From NCBI GenBank assembly GCA_964647745.1, contig CAZYJG010000011.1, forward strand, positions 1-27,936: a DNA stretch of 27,936 nt, written 5' to 3'. This document shows, one piece after another, positions 10,319-16,714 of the stretch; position 1 is the stretch's first letter; each line of letters begins with the position of its first letter. The stretch comes from Thiopontia sp964647745. GTDB taxonomy: Bacteria > Pseudomonadota > Gammaproteobacteria > GCF-002020875. Under the pieces are notes generated by a model. It searched no databases, was not told the origin of the DNA, and worked only from the letters and a program-made list of their open reading frames with translations. The position numbers and the translations under genes were made by a program.

Positions 10319-11403
10319 ACAACCGAAAGAGAATCATGGTGGGGCTCTCCGGCGGGGTTGACTCCTCGGTTGCCGCAAAACTCCTGCTGGAGCAGGGATA
10401 CCAGGTCGAAGGGCTCTTCATGAAGAACTGGGAGGAGGATGACTACTCCGACTACTGCAGCGCCGAAGAGGATCTGGCCGATGCCGAGAGTGTGGCCGGG
10501 GCACTGGGAATCCCGCTCCATACCATCAACTTCTCGCACGAATACTGGGAGCGCGTCTTCAGCCACTTCCTGGATGAGTACCGTGCAGGCCGCACCCCGA
10601 ACCCGGACATTCTCTGCAACAAGGAGATCAAGTTTCGCGCCTTTCTTGACCATGCACTGGAGATGGGGGCCGATGCGATAGCGACTGGGCACTATGCACG
10701 CATCAGAAAGCGGAGTGGCCATTTTCAGCTGCTCAAGGGGAGAGATCCAGGCAAGGATCAATCCTACTTCCTCCACCTTCTGAACCAGCAGCAGCTCTCC
10801 CACGCCCTCTTTCCACTGGGTGAACTCCACAAGGGGGAGGTGCGGACCATTGCAAGAGGGGCCGGCCTCAGCAATGCAGAGAAGAAGGACAGCACCGGGA
10901 TCTGCTTTATCGGGGAGAGAAACTTCCGCGACTTTCTTGGCCACTACCTCCCCGCCCAGCCAGGTGAGATCCGGACCCCGGAGGGTGATCTGATCGGGGG
11001 TCATCAGGGGCTGATGTACCACACCCTCGGACAGCGCAAGGGGTTGGGGATTGGAGGGCTCTCCGGCTACAGCGAAGAGCCATGGTATGTGGTCGGCAAG
11101 AATCTTGATAACAACATCCTGATCGCCTCACAGCAGAAGAACCATCCGCTGCTGATGAGCCGGCGCGTGGAGACAGAGCCGATCCACTGGATTGATGCCC
11201 CACCCCCCTCCTACCCCTTTCACTGCAAGGCACAGAGCCGCTACCGTCAGCAGGACCAACCCTGCACCATCACAGGATCGGACAACCGTGGGGCAACCAT
11301 AATTTTTGACGAGCCCCAGCGTGCGATCACTCCGGGGCAGTCAATGGTTTTCTATCTTGGGGATCACTGTCTGGGGGGGGGTGTGATAAGATCTTCAGCA
11401 TGA
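10315..11403 (+). CDS. mnmA: tRNA-specific 2-thiouridylase MnmA
   Basis: Makes 2-thiouridine at wobble U34 of Lys, Glu and Gln tRNAs, with sulfur delivered by the Tus relay in bacteria of this group. The 362-aa product has the PP-loop LSGGVDSSVAA (residues 11-21). The catalytic pair is C101 (in DILCNKEIKF) and C197 (in STGICFIG). The HTLGQRKGLGIGG block and the C-terminal LGGGVIRS are also present. The GTG start overlaps the rluE TGA. A run of nine G (11373-11381) lies in the last codons. The final A of GCA and the TGA overlap the ATG of the next gene, so three genes are tightly coupled. Confidence 0.97.
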   Translation: MNNRKRIMVGLSGGVDSSVAAKLLLEQGYQVEGLFMKNWEEDDYSDYCSAEEDLADAESVAGALGIPLHTINFSHEYWERVFSHFLDEYRAGRTPNPDILCNKEIKFRAFLDHALEMGADAIATGHYARIRKRSGHFQLLKGRDPGKDQSYFLHLLNQQQLSHALFPLGELHKGEVRTIARGAGLSNAEKKDSTGICFIGERNFRDFLGHYLPAQPGEIRTPEGDLIGGHQGLMYHTLGQRKGLGIGGLSGYSEEPWYVVGKNLDNNILIASQQKNHPLLMSRRVETEPIHWIDAPPPSYPFHCKAQSRYRQQDQPCTITGSDNRGATIIFDEPQRAITPGQSMVFYLGDHCLGGGVIRSSA

Positions 11404-11897
11404 GAATAGGCAACCTGATTACCCCTCTTCTGCTGCTCTTTTCCACTGCTCTCCCTGCGCTGGAGCCACCCACCCAGGAGATGGTGGTACAGCACTCCGT
11501 TGTCAAGATGCGCCTCTCGCCCTCGGTCACCATTGAGGATGCAACCGAGGCAATGCTCTCCAAGGCGGTAGAGCTCAATCTGGCCCTGGTTGCCCGGCAG
11601 AAGATCTCGGATACCCTGAAAAGACGGGGAATCGACTCCCCCCATCTTGAGATTTTCCAGTTCTGCAATCCGCAGGATGCCGCCAAGATGGTCCGTTTCG
11701 ATATCATCTACGCCTCCTACATGCCCTGCAGAATTGGACTGGTTGAGGATAGCAGCGGCAATCCATGGCTGACCACGCTCAACCTCAACATGATGATTGA
11801 ACAGGGCCATCTGCCGGAGGAGATCTACCGGATTGCCGTCACCACCAACACCAAGATGCTGACCATTATGACCGCCGGTGCCAACGGAGAGTTCTGA
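11400..11897 (+). CDS. Exported DUF302-domain protein
   Basis: Family of unknown function, often found near sulfur and heavy-metal stress genes. The 165-aa product has a cleavable signal peptide (hydrophobic stretch residues 7-20, ending ALPALEPP) and then one DUF302 domain. The conserved landmarks FCNP (C89) and MPCRIGLVEDSSG (C110) are both present. The predicted location is the periplasm. The ATG overlaps the mnmA stop (ATGA), so it is translated with mnmA. Its role beside a sulfur-transfer enzyme is suggestive only. No terminator is visible before the promoter at 11926. Confidence 0.85.
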   Translation: MRIGNLITPLLLLFSTALPALEPPTQEMVVQHSVVKMRLSPSVTIEDATEAMLSKAVELNLALVARQKISDTLKRRGIDSPHLEIFQFCNPQDAAKMVRFDIIYASYMPCRIGLVEDSSGNPWLTTLNLNMMIEQGHLPEEIYRIAVTTNTKMLTIMTAGANGEF

Positions 11898-11925
11898 GCC
11901 CAACCCCTGGAAGCTCCCTGTTTCA

Positions 11926-11954
11926 TTGACATATCCCGATTATTGGTTATAATC
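11926..11954 (+). promoter_or_regulatory. Consensus sigma-70 promoter with palindromic operator over the -10
   Basis: TTGACA (11926-11931), a 16-bp spacer, and TATAAT (11948-11953) match both consensus boxes exactly. The sequence GATTATTGGTTATAATC (11938-11954) is a palindrome with 6-bp arms and a 5-bp centre that covers the -10. That is a typical position for an ArsR-family repressor. The regulator encoded at 12362 is the obvious candidate, which is inference. Confidence 0.75.
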
Positions 11955-11958
11955 AGAA

Positions 11959-11994
11959 GACGGCCAGTAACTATTTCGTGTTATCTGCGCCGTC
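11959..11994 (+). promoter_or_regulatory. Stem-loop at the predicted 5' end of the mRNA
   Basis: GACGGC (11959-11964) pairs with GCCGTC (11989-11994), CAG with CTG, and TAAC with GTTA. This makes about 13 base pairs with two single-base bulges and an 8-nt loop (TATTTCGT). It begins at the base where transcription from the upstream promoter should start (about 11960). Such 5'-terminal hairpins can protect mRNA; a regulatory role is untested. Confidence 0.6.
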
Positions 11995-12024
11995 GGCTGT
12001 TTATGAGTAGTGGAGGAGTGGGAA

Positions 12025-12297
12025 ATGAACGCAACAAGTTATGATATCCGCAGTTTTGTCGAACTCGGAGAGACCCTCAATGAGCATGGCCTGAAGGCAC
12101 AGGTGCTGCTCAATGAGAAGAAGGTCGAGATCTCCGATCAGTTTGGAAACAAGGTGAAACGGAACTTTTCTGATGTGCTGCTTGGCAAGGCGGGATGCAC
12201 GCTCTGCATCCGCAAGATTGTTGAGAACTTTGACAAGCTGAGGTTTCACAGCATGCGTGGTGTGGAGAATGTAAAGGTCGGGAGAACCTCTCACTGA
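12025..12297 (+). CDS. Small unknown protein with a CTLC motif
   Basis: A 90-aa soluble protein that I do not recognise. Seen: no signal peptide or membrane span, a charged N-terminal half, a beta-like segment (LKAQVLLNEKKVEISDQFGN), and GKAGCTLCIRK with C58 and C61. A CxxC pair could bind metal or be redox active. Expression should be strong: the start at 12025 has GGAGG 7 nt upstream and the promoter is consensus. The in-frame GTG at 12010 lies upstream of that site and is rejected. It is followed after 64 nt by an ArsR-family regulator gene with thiol-sensor features, so its function may be tied to reactive sulfur or metals; that is inference. Confidence 0.8.
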   Translation: MNATSYDIRSFVELGETLNEHGLKAQVLLNEKKVEISDQFGNKVKRNFSDVLLGKAGCTLCIRKIVENFDKLRFHSMRGVENVKVGRTSH

Positions 12298-12304
12298 CCA
12301 ACCA

Positions 12305-12324
12305 GGACACCCATCAGGGTATCC
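12305..12324 (+). promoter_or_regulatory. Small hairpin between the CTLC gene and the regulator gene
   Basis: GGACACCC (12305-12312) pairs with GGGTATCC (12317-12324), with one C-A mismatch and an ATCA loop. It begins 7 nt after the CTLC gene's stop and is not followed by a T-run. It may set relative expression of the two genes or mark a processing point; weak evidence. Confidence 0.35.
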
Positions 12325-12361
12325 ACCAAACCTATCGACAAACTTATGAGGAGGGGTTGTC

Positions 12362-12709
12362 GTGACACAGGATGTGACACAGGATGTTGATCTACCGAAC
12401 AACCGGGCGGAACTGAACCAGATTGCCCTGGCACTGCATGCCATCGGTCATCCAACCCGGCTCAAGATTCTCTGTTTTCTTGGCGATCAGGAGAGAATCG
12501 TCAATGAGATTCTGGACCATGTGGGGACCACACAGAGCAATGTCTCACAACACATTGAGGTTTTGAGAAAGGCGGGAGTGGTCTTCTCAAGACGCTCACA
12601 GAACAGGGTCTACTGCTCGCTCCAGACAAGGGAGATGTTGCCTCTGGTCAACCAGATCAGGAACATATTCTGCGAGGAGCAGTCCGAGAAGGAGATTCTC
12701 TTTATCTGA
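12362..12709 (+). CDS. ArsR-family transcriptional repressor, SqrR/BigR-like persulfide sensor type
   Basis: Winged-helix DNA-binding dimer of 115 aa. Seen: ALHAIGHPTRLKILCFLGDQ, the recognition helix region TTQSNVSQHIEVLRKAGVV, the wing RRSQNRVYCSL, and the C-terminal helix PLVNQIRNIFCEEQS. The arsenic-type ELCVCDL motif is absent. Cysteines C38 and C104 occupy the same places, with the same 66-residue spacing, as C41/C107 of SqrR and C42/C108 of BigR (recalled). In those proteins the pair forms a polysulfide bridge that releases DNA. A third Cys, C85, is in the wing. The GTG start at 12362 follows AGGAGG by about 8 nt. The likely operator is at 11938-11954. Confidence 0.88.
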   Translation: MTQDVTQDVDLPNNRAELNQIALALHAIGHPTRLKILCFLGDQERIVNEILDHVGTTQSNVSQHIEVLRKAGVVFSRRSQNRVYCSLQTREMLPLVNQIRNIFCEEQSEKEILFI

Positions 12710-12726
12710 GCGTCAGGGGATCCCTC

Positions 12727-13032
12727 TTACTCCCCCAGATCAACCCATACCACCCCATCCTCAACCCTGAGGGGGTAGACCTGCACCGCCTCCTCTGCAG
12801 GGGGGGTTTCTGCCTCGCCGGTTATGAGGCTGAAGCGACTGCCGTGCAGTGAACAGCGTACCCGCTCCCCCTCCAGGCATCCGAGATCGAGTGCGATCAC
12901 ATCATGTGGACAGCGGTTGGCGATGGCGTGAAAACCGCTCTCGGTATGGGCCACCAGGATATCGTGCCCATCCAGCTGGTATGCACGCATCCTGCCAACA
13001 GCAAGATCAGCAGCCTGCAGCAGCGCTCTCAT
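12727..13032 (-). CDS. Rieske [2Fe-2S] ferredoxin-type protein (NirD-like length)
   Basis: Soluble 101-aa electron-transfer protein. All four cluster ligands are present: C41 and H43 in NRCPHD, and C60 and H63 in VRCSLHGSRF. The SLITGEAETPPA loop and terminal VYPLRVEDGVVWVDL are typical of Rieske ferredoxins of dioxygenase and NirD type. The ATG immediately follows the stop of the TrpD2-like gene, so they form an operon. No partner reductase or oxygenase lies next to it, so the redox partner is unknown. It converges on the ArsR-family gene, 17 nt apart, with only a short AGGGGATCCCT palindrome between them. Confidence 0.85.
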   Translation of the reverse strand: MRALLQAADLAVGRMRAYQLDGHDILVAHTESGFHAIANRCPHDVIALDLGCLEGERVRCSLHGSRFSLITGEAETPPAEEAVQVYPLRVEDGVVWVDLGE

Positions 13033-14115
13033 CTATACCCTGGCAGCCGCTCTGCCGCTGGAGAGGACATCCCGAACCTGCTCTGCCCCCTCCTCCAGTG
13101 AGCGGCACCGCCCCAGATGGCGCAGCACCAGTGATCCACTCAACAGCAGAGTGTCGAAGGAGATCCCCTCTCTCCCATTCAGGGCCTCCATGCCCGCCTC
13201 TGCTGCCCGTTTGGAGATCTCACGATTACCCTCCAGTCCAACAGGAACTGCAGGCGCCCTGAGATCATGCTGGATACCGAGTGCCTCGGGATCGACCTCA
13301 ATCGCCTGCTCCTCCTGATCTCCAACAAACTGATAGGTTGTCGATGCCTGCCTGAGTGAGGCGGTCACCCCACCCTCCACCCCGCGCACCAGCAGCGCGG
13401 AGTCAAAACCGGCATGGCGCGCCATCATTGCATAGATCCGCGCATAGGGCTTGTGCACATAACCGGTAATCAGATGGCTCTGCTTTCTGCCACGTATGGG
13501 GTGGCTCAATGTCTCAGCTGTGGTAATCACGGTACGCTTGATCAACTGGTTTCGCAGTGGAACCAGGCTGTGCAGTTGCGGGCAGGATTGGCTCTGGTCC
13601 AGATAGGCCCACCCCTTTGCCGGATCAGCAAGCTGCGCAGCTGCCTGCTCAACGGAGAGATCGATATCAACACCAGCCTCACGAAGAATCTGACGATGGG
13701 TAAAGCCAAACTTTGGGGTTACCGTCTCCAGCCCCTGCGAGAATGCCGGGATACCCAGTTCGGCCAGTAGTGGTGCAAGGAATGGGGCCGCAGGCAGTGT
13801 GCGGTTATAGCCATTGTAGGGGTCTGCAATATCGACCACCTCATCCACCTCTGCAACTGCTGTCTGGGTCAGATCCTGGATCCCACTCAGAATACCGCGA
13901 TTCTCATCATCGGTCTCCCGCTTCATTCTCAATGCAATCAGAAAGACTGTAGCCTGGATAGGGTCTACCGCCCCCTCAAGAATGGCACGCATCCCGATCC
14001 TCGCCTCCTGCTGTTCGATATCCTTGCTGAGTGTGGGTCCGGTGGCGATACGCTGAATCACTGAGCGCATCACCTCCTGCGCTTCTGCGGGGTCAATTGG
14101 GGTCTGAATACTCAT
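13033..14115 (-). CDS. TrpD2-like protein (anthranilate phosphoribosyltransferase fold)
   Basis: A 360-aa member of the nucleoside phosphorylase/phosphoribosyltransferase class III fold. Seen: an N-terminal helical domain (DIEQQEARIGMRAILEGAVD, then ATVFLIALRMKRETDDEN) and the NGYNRTLPAAPFLAPLLAE region. The segment GLETVTPKFGFTHRQILREAG sits where true TrpD has its PRPP and anthranilate motifs. A C-terminal LLLSGSLVLRHLG closes it. The canonical PRPP loop is altered, so tryptophan synthesis is unlikely. TrpD2/YbiB proteins bind nucleic acid. The ATG at 14115 follows AGGAGA by 8 nt. Pairing with a Rieske protein is seen near nitrite reductase genes in other proteobacteria (recalled), but none are here. 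Confidence 0.75.
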   Translation of the reverse strand: MSIQTPIDPAEAQEVMRSVIQRIATGPTLSKDIEQQEARIGMRAILEGAVDPIQATVFLIALRMKRETDDENRGILSGIQDLTQTAVAEVDEVVDIADPYNGYNRTLPAAPFLAPLLAELGIPAFSQGLETVTPKFGFTHRQILREAGVDIDLSVEQAAAQLADPAKGWAYLDQSQSCPQLHSLVPLRNQLIKRTVITTAETLSHPIRGRKQSHLITGYVHKPYARIYAMMARHAGFDSALLVRGVEGGVTASLRQASTTYQFVGDQEEQAIEVDPEALGIQHDLRAPAVPVGLEGNREISKRAAEAGMEALNGREGISFDTLLLSGSLVLRHLGRCRSLEEGAEQVRDVLSSGRAAARV

Positions 14116-14180
14116 AAATCTTGTCTCCTGGGAGAGGTTCCATGCAGATCATAACAGGGAGCAGAGTGTCTTGATTATTT

Positions 14181-14208
14181 TTGATTTTCATCATTTTATC
14201 TGTATCAT
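14181..14208 (+). promoter_or_regulatory. Promoter with an FNR-like palindrome at the -35
   Basis: TTGATT (14181-14186), a 16-bp spacer, and TATCAT (14203-14208, 5 of 6) form a plausible sigma-70 promoter for the 56-aa gene. The -35 sits inside TTGATTTTCATCAT (14181-14194), one base away from the FNR/ANR consensus TTGAT-N4-ATCAA. Its position would favour repression rather than class II activation. Confidence 0.4.
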
Positions 14209-14247
14209 AAGCGGATCATCAACCACTAATATATCAAGGAGCAGATA

Positions 14248-14418
14248 ATGAACGTGGATCAACACCTTAAAGTTGCACAGTGGCACCTGGAGCAGGCAAG
14301 ACTGCACTCGACAAACGGCGACCACAAGTGTGGATGCCCCGCAAATGAGCATGACCAGAAGGCGATCGATGCCGTTGAAAAGGGGCTCATTGAGGAGGAG
14401 CAGGCCTGTAACGTCTAG
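14248..14418 (+). CDS. 56-aa His/Cys-rich unknown protein
   Basis: Small soluble protein of unknown function. It has five His (residues 6, 13, 20, 26, 35) and three Cys (28, 30, 54), including HKCGCP, in a mostly helical charged background (LKVAQWHLEQARLH; EKGLIEEEQ). That pattern could bind a metal. AGGAG lies 6 nt before the ATG, an FNR-like promoter precedes it, and a strong terminator follows 23 nt after the stop. It is therefore a complete single-gene unit, which supports it being real. It lies just upstream of a membrane protein with an HCAGMCGG motif, so a link to copper or other metal handling is possible but unproven. Confidence 0.75.
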   Translation: MNVDQHLKVAQWHLEQARLHSTNGDHKCGCPANEHDQKAIDAVEKGLIEEEQACNV

Positions 14419-14440
14419 CGGTCGGAGAGAGCGCACAGAC

Positions 14441-14476
14441 AAGGGCCCGGACCATTTCACTGCTCCGGGCCTTTTT
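14441..14476 (+). terminator. Rho-independent terminator after the 56-aa gene
   Basis: GGCCCGGA (14444-14451) pairs with TCCGGGCC (14464-14471) around a 12-nt loop and is followed by TTTTT (14472-14476). Two A residues upstream of the stem (14441-14442) could extend pairing into the T-run. Confidence 0.88.
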
Positions 14477-14511
14477 ATATCCTGCGGTAACCACTACACT
14501 CCCCATTGATG

Positions 14512-15198
14512 ATGGTTGAATCACTCTATCTCTCCGCCTTTCTGATGGGACTGCTGGGCGGGGTTCACTGTGCCGGCATGTGTGGCGGGATCGTCTCCGG
14601 GCTGACCCTGGGGATACCAAGGGAGAGGCGGGAGAGTCGTGCCCTGCTGCTCCCCTACCTCCTCTCCTATAACGGCGGGAGGATCCTCAGCTATATGGCT
14701 GCCGGGATGATCGTTGCCCTGCTTGGAACAACAGTGGAGGGGTTGGGAGGCGGAATGGAGATCCGCAGGGGCTTCACGCTGGTCGCTGCGATTGTGATGA
14801 TCCTGCTTGGACTCTACCTTGCCGGCTGGTGGAGAGGTGCCATTCTGCAGATCGAGAGAGCTGGATCACTGCTGTGGCGCCTGATTGAACCGGTCGCCAG
14901 AAGATTCATTCCGATCCACTCCAGCGGGCAGGCGCTGATTGCCGGCCTGCTCTGGGGCTGGCTCCCCTGTGGATTGGTCTATACCGCACTGATCTGGGCA
15001 CTCACTGCCGGAACTGTGGTCCAGGGTGCAATGATCATGGCCAGCTTTGGGATTGGAACCCTGCCCACACTCGTTGGCCTCGGCTACTTCTCCAGCTCAC
15101 TGATCTCTCGTCTGCAACAGCAGTCGGTACGGACAGCAGCAGGTATAATGGTTGCCGGATTTGGATTCTACCAACTATACATGCTCTACTTCCTATGA
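14512..15198 (+). CDS. TauE/SafE - UreH_2-like membrane protein
   Basis: Polytopic inner-membrane protein of about 228 aa with six hydrophobic spans. The first carries GGVHCAGMCGGIVSGL, and a later one GLLWGWLPCGLVYTALIWAL. This pattern belongs to the UreH_2/DsbD_2-like branch often called sulfite exporter TauE/SafE and found near copper-oxidase assembly genes. The Cys-Met cluster suggests copper or thiol chemistry rather than sulfite export. ATG codons at 14509 and 14512 are both possible and no ribosome site is obvious. The stop overlaps the next start (ATGA). The cytochrome oxidase operon lies about 1.2 kb away on the other strand. Confidence 0.8.
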   Translation: MVESLYLSAFLMGLLGGVHCAGMCGGIVSGLTLGIPRERRESRALLLPYLLSYNGGRILSYMAAGMIVALLGTTVEGLGGGMEIRRGFTLVAAIVMILLGLYLAGWWRGAILQIERAGSLLWRLIEPVARRFIPIHSSGQALIAGLLWGWLPCGLVYTALIWALTAGTVVQGAMIMASFGIGTLPTLVGLGYFSSSLISRLQQQSVRTAAGIMVAGFGFYQLYMLYFL

Positions 15199-15707
15199 AA
15201 TTCAATGTCGACAAGGCCGAGATCAAGGCCAGCAATATCCCGCATGAGATTTTTCTCACCAACCTGATTGTGAATCACATTCTCTATTTTGTGATCGCCG
15301 TCGGGCTTGCCAACTCACTTCCAGAGATGGTGGCACTGGTACCCATCATCTCCATCGCTGCACTGGGATACATCCTGATTCAGGGGAGGCGCATCCAGCA
15401 GAAGGGCTCCTGGTTTGTGCGCTGTCACTGGAGGATTGCAATGAAGAGGAGCCGGCTGCTGATCCTGATGATCTCCATCCTCTCCCTCCTGCTGGCCCTC
15501 CTCTATGCCATCCACATCTATGGCGAGGTCCCCTTTGCACGGATCATTCCGCTGGCAGCAATCGCCACCATGCCGGTGATGATCACGGTGCTGGCGCTGA
15601 TCGTCATGCAGTCCGAGGCTCTCCACTTCTCACGTACCGGCCAGCTCCCCAACTCCATGGTCGAGCGGTTTCCGCCACCCGGTGGGATTGAGATCATCGA
15701 GGAGTAG
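15195..15707 (+). CDS. Four-span membrane protein of unknown function
   Basis: A 170-aa protein I do not recognise. Four hydrophobic segments lie near residues 24-40, 45-63, 87-108 and 114-138, with a Lys/Arg-rich loop (QGRRIQQKGSWFVRCHWRIAMKRSR) between the second and third. The C-terminal tail after residue 145 is hydrophilic (SMVERFPPPGGIEIIEE). The ATG overlaps the stop of the TauE-like gene by 4 nt, so it is translationally coupled and probably works with it. The next gene starts 4 nt after its stop. These three genes look like one unit pointing toward, and convergent with, the oxidase operon. Confidence 0.78.
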   Translation: MKFNVDKAEIKASNIPHEIFLTNLIVNHILYFVIAVGLANSLPEMVALVPIISIAALGYILIQGRRIQQKGSWFVRCHWRIAMKRSRLLILMISILSLLLALLYAIHIYGEVPFARIIPLAAIATMPVMITVLALIVMQSEALHFSRTGQLPNSMVERFPPPGGIEIIEE

Positions 15708-15711
15708 CACC

Positions 15712-16389
15712 ATGCATCGAAATATATTACTGGCTGTTCTGGCACTGGTTGTCCTGCTGTTCGCCGGGGCGCAACTGCTTCCTGACCAGGCTGCAACCTC
15801 CACAGAGGATGTCCCCTGGAACATTACCCTCTCCCCCTCAGGAAACAGCCAGATACTTGGCATCACCCTGGAGGAGAGCCGCCTGAGAGAGGCAGGGTCG
15901 CGCTGGAGGGAGGCCCCGAAAGTCACACTCTTTCTTCCGGAATCCGGGACACCAAAGGTGGAGGCCTTTTTCCAGCGTGTGGCAGTTGGTGGGCTAAGCG
16001 CCAGTATTGTGGCAGAGATTTCCGTGAGTGAGATGGATCTGGAGCAGTTGATCAACAGTGGTGCCAGAATCTCCACCCAGGGGGACGGGAGCCGAAAGGT
16101 CACACTGGATGGAGCGGGGATGGAGAAGGTGATGAACAGTGTCATCTCCAGCATCACCTATCTGCCAAAAAGCAACCTCTCTGCAGAGACGATCCGAAAA
16201 CGGTTTGGCGAACCCTCAGGGATCTATCCGGATCCGGATGAGGGGGTAGAGCACTGGATCTACCCAGAGGTTGGGCTCGATATTGTCACCTCGACAGAGG
16301 GGAAGGAGCTCTTCCAGTATGTATCCCCCCGTCACATTGAGCGGCTGACTGCCCCGCTACACAACAGAGATAAAAACAGCGGTACATAA
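15712..16389 (+). CDS. Membrane-anchored or exported protein of unknown function
   Basis: A 225-aa protein with an N-terminal hydrophobic segment (NILLAVLALVVLLFAGAQLL) that would anchor or export it. The remainder is hydrophilic and alternating in character, with no Cys and no known motif seen. FGEPSGIYPDPDEGVEHWIYP followed by VGLDIV resembles the small-domain layout of periplasmic SmpA/OmlA-like modules, but this is a weak impression. The ATG at 15712 is chosen over an upstream in-frame start at 15682 because it gives a clean signal-type N-terminus. It ends the unit of three coupled genes and converges with the oxidase operon, 22 nt away. Confidence 0.75.
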   Translation: MHRNILLAVLALVVLLFAGAQLLPDQAATSTEDVPWNITLSPSGNSQILGITLEESRLREAGSRWREAPKVTLFLPESGTPKVEAFFQRVAVGGLSASIVAEISVSEMDLEQLINSGARISTQGDGSRKVTLDGAGMEKVMNSVISSITYLPKSNLSAETIRKRFGEPSGIYPDPDEGVEHWIYPEVGLDIVTSTEGKELFQYVSPRHIERLTAPLHNRDKNSGT

Positions 16390-16411
16390 CAACCGATCGA
16401 GTTACCGACGC

Positions 16412-16687
16412 TCAGGACTCCTCACTCTCACTGGGCCCACAGCCACAGACACTGCTGCGCAGGGTACGATAGAAACAGTTCATTGCCACCGAGGCCCCCA
16501 GAATCAGCCAGACCAGCACAATCAGGAATGCATAGGCCTGTATTCTGAATACCCCCGGATCGATATCCAGCTTAAACAGTGCGACAGCATCTGCCGGATC
16601 AAAAAAGGTAAACATCAGAAAAGTGATTGCAATTGCTGTCAGCCCGCTGGTCCAGGCAACCCCAAGTGCACATTTTCTTATCTGCAT
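16412..16687 (-). CDS. Small two-span membrane protein at the end of the oxidase operon
   Basis: A 91-aa protein with two hydrophobic segments (about residues 10-28 and 48-68) and a cysteine-containing tail, SSVCGCGPSESEES. It is not recognised. AGGAGG lies 6 nt before the ATG at 16687, clearly preferred over an upstream in-frame ATG at 16711. It begins 27 nt after the ctaB stop and should be the last gene of the oxidase operon. The CGC tail might bind copper, which is speculation. Confidence 0.72.
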   Translation of the reverse strand: MQIRKCALGVAWTSGLTAIAITFLMFTFFDPADAVALFKLDIDPGVFRIQAYAFLIVLVWLILGASVAMNCFYRTLRSSVCGCGPSESEES

Positions 16688-16714
16688 CACAATCCTCCTA
16701 ACAAGTGACAAACA

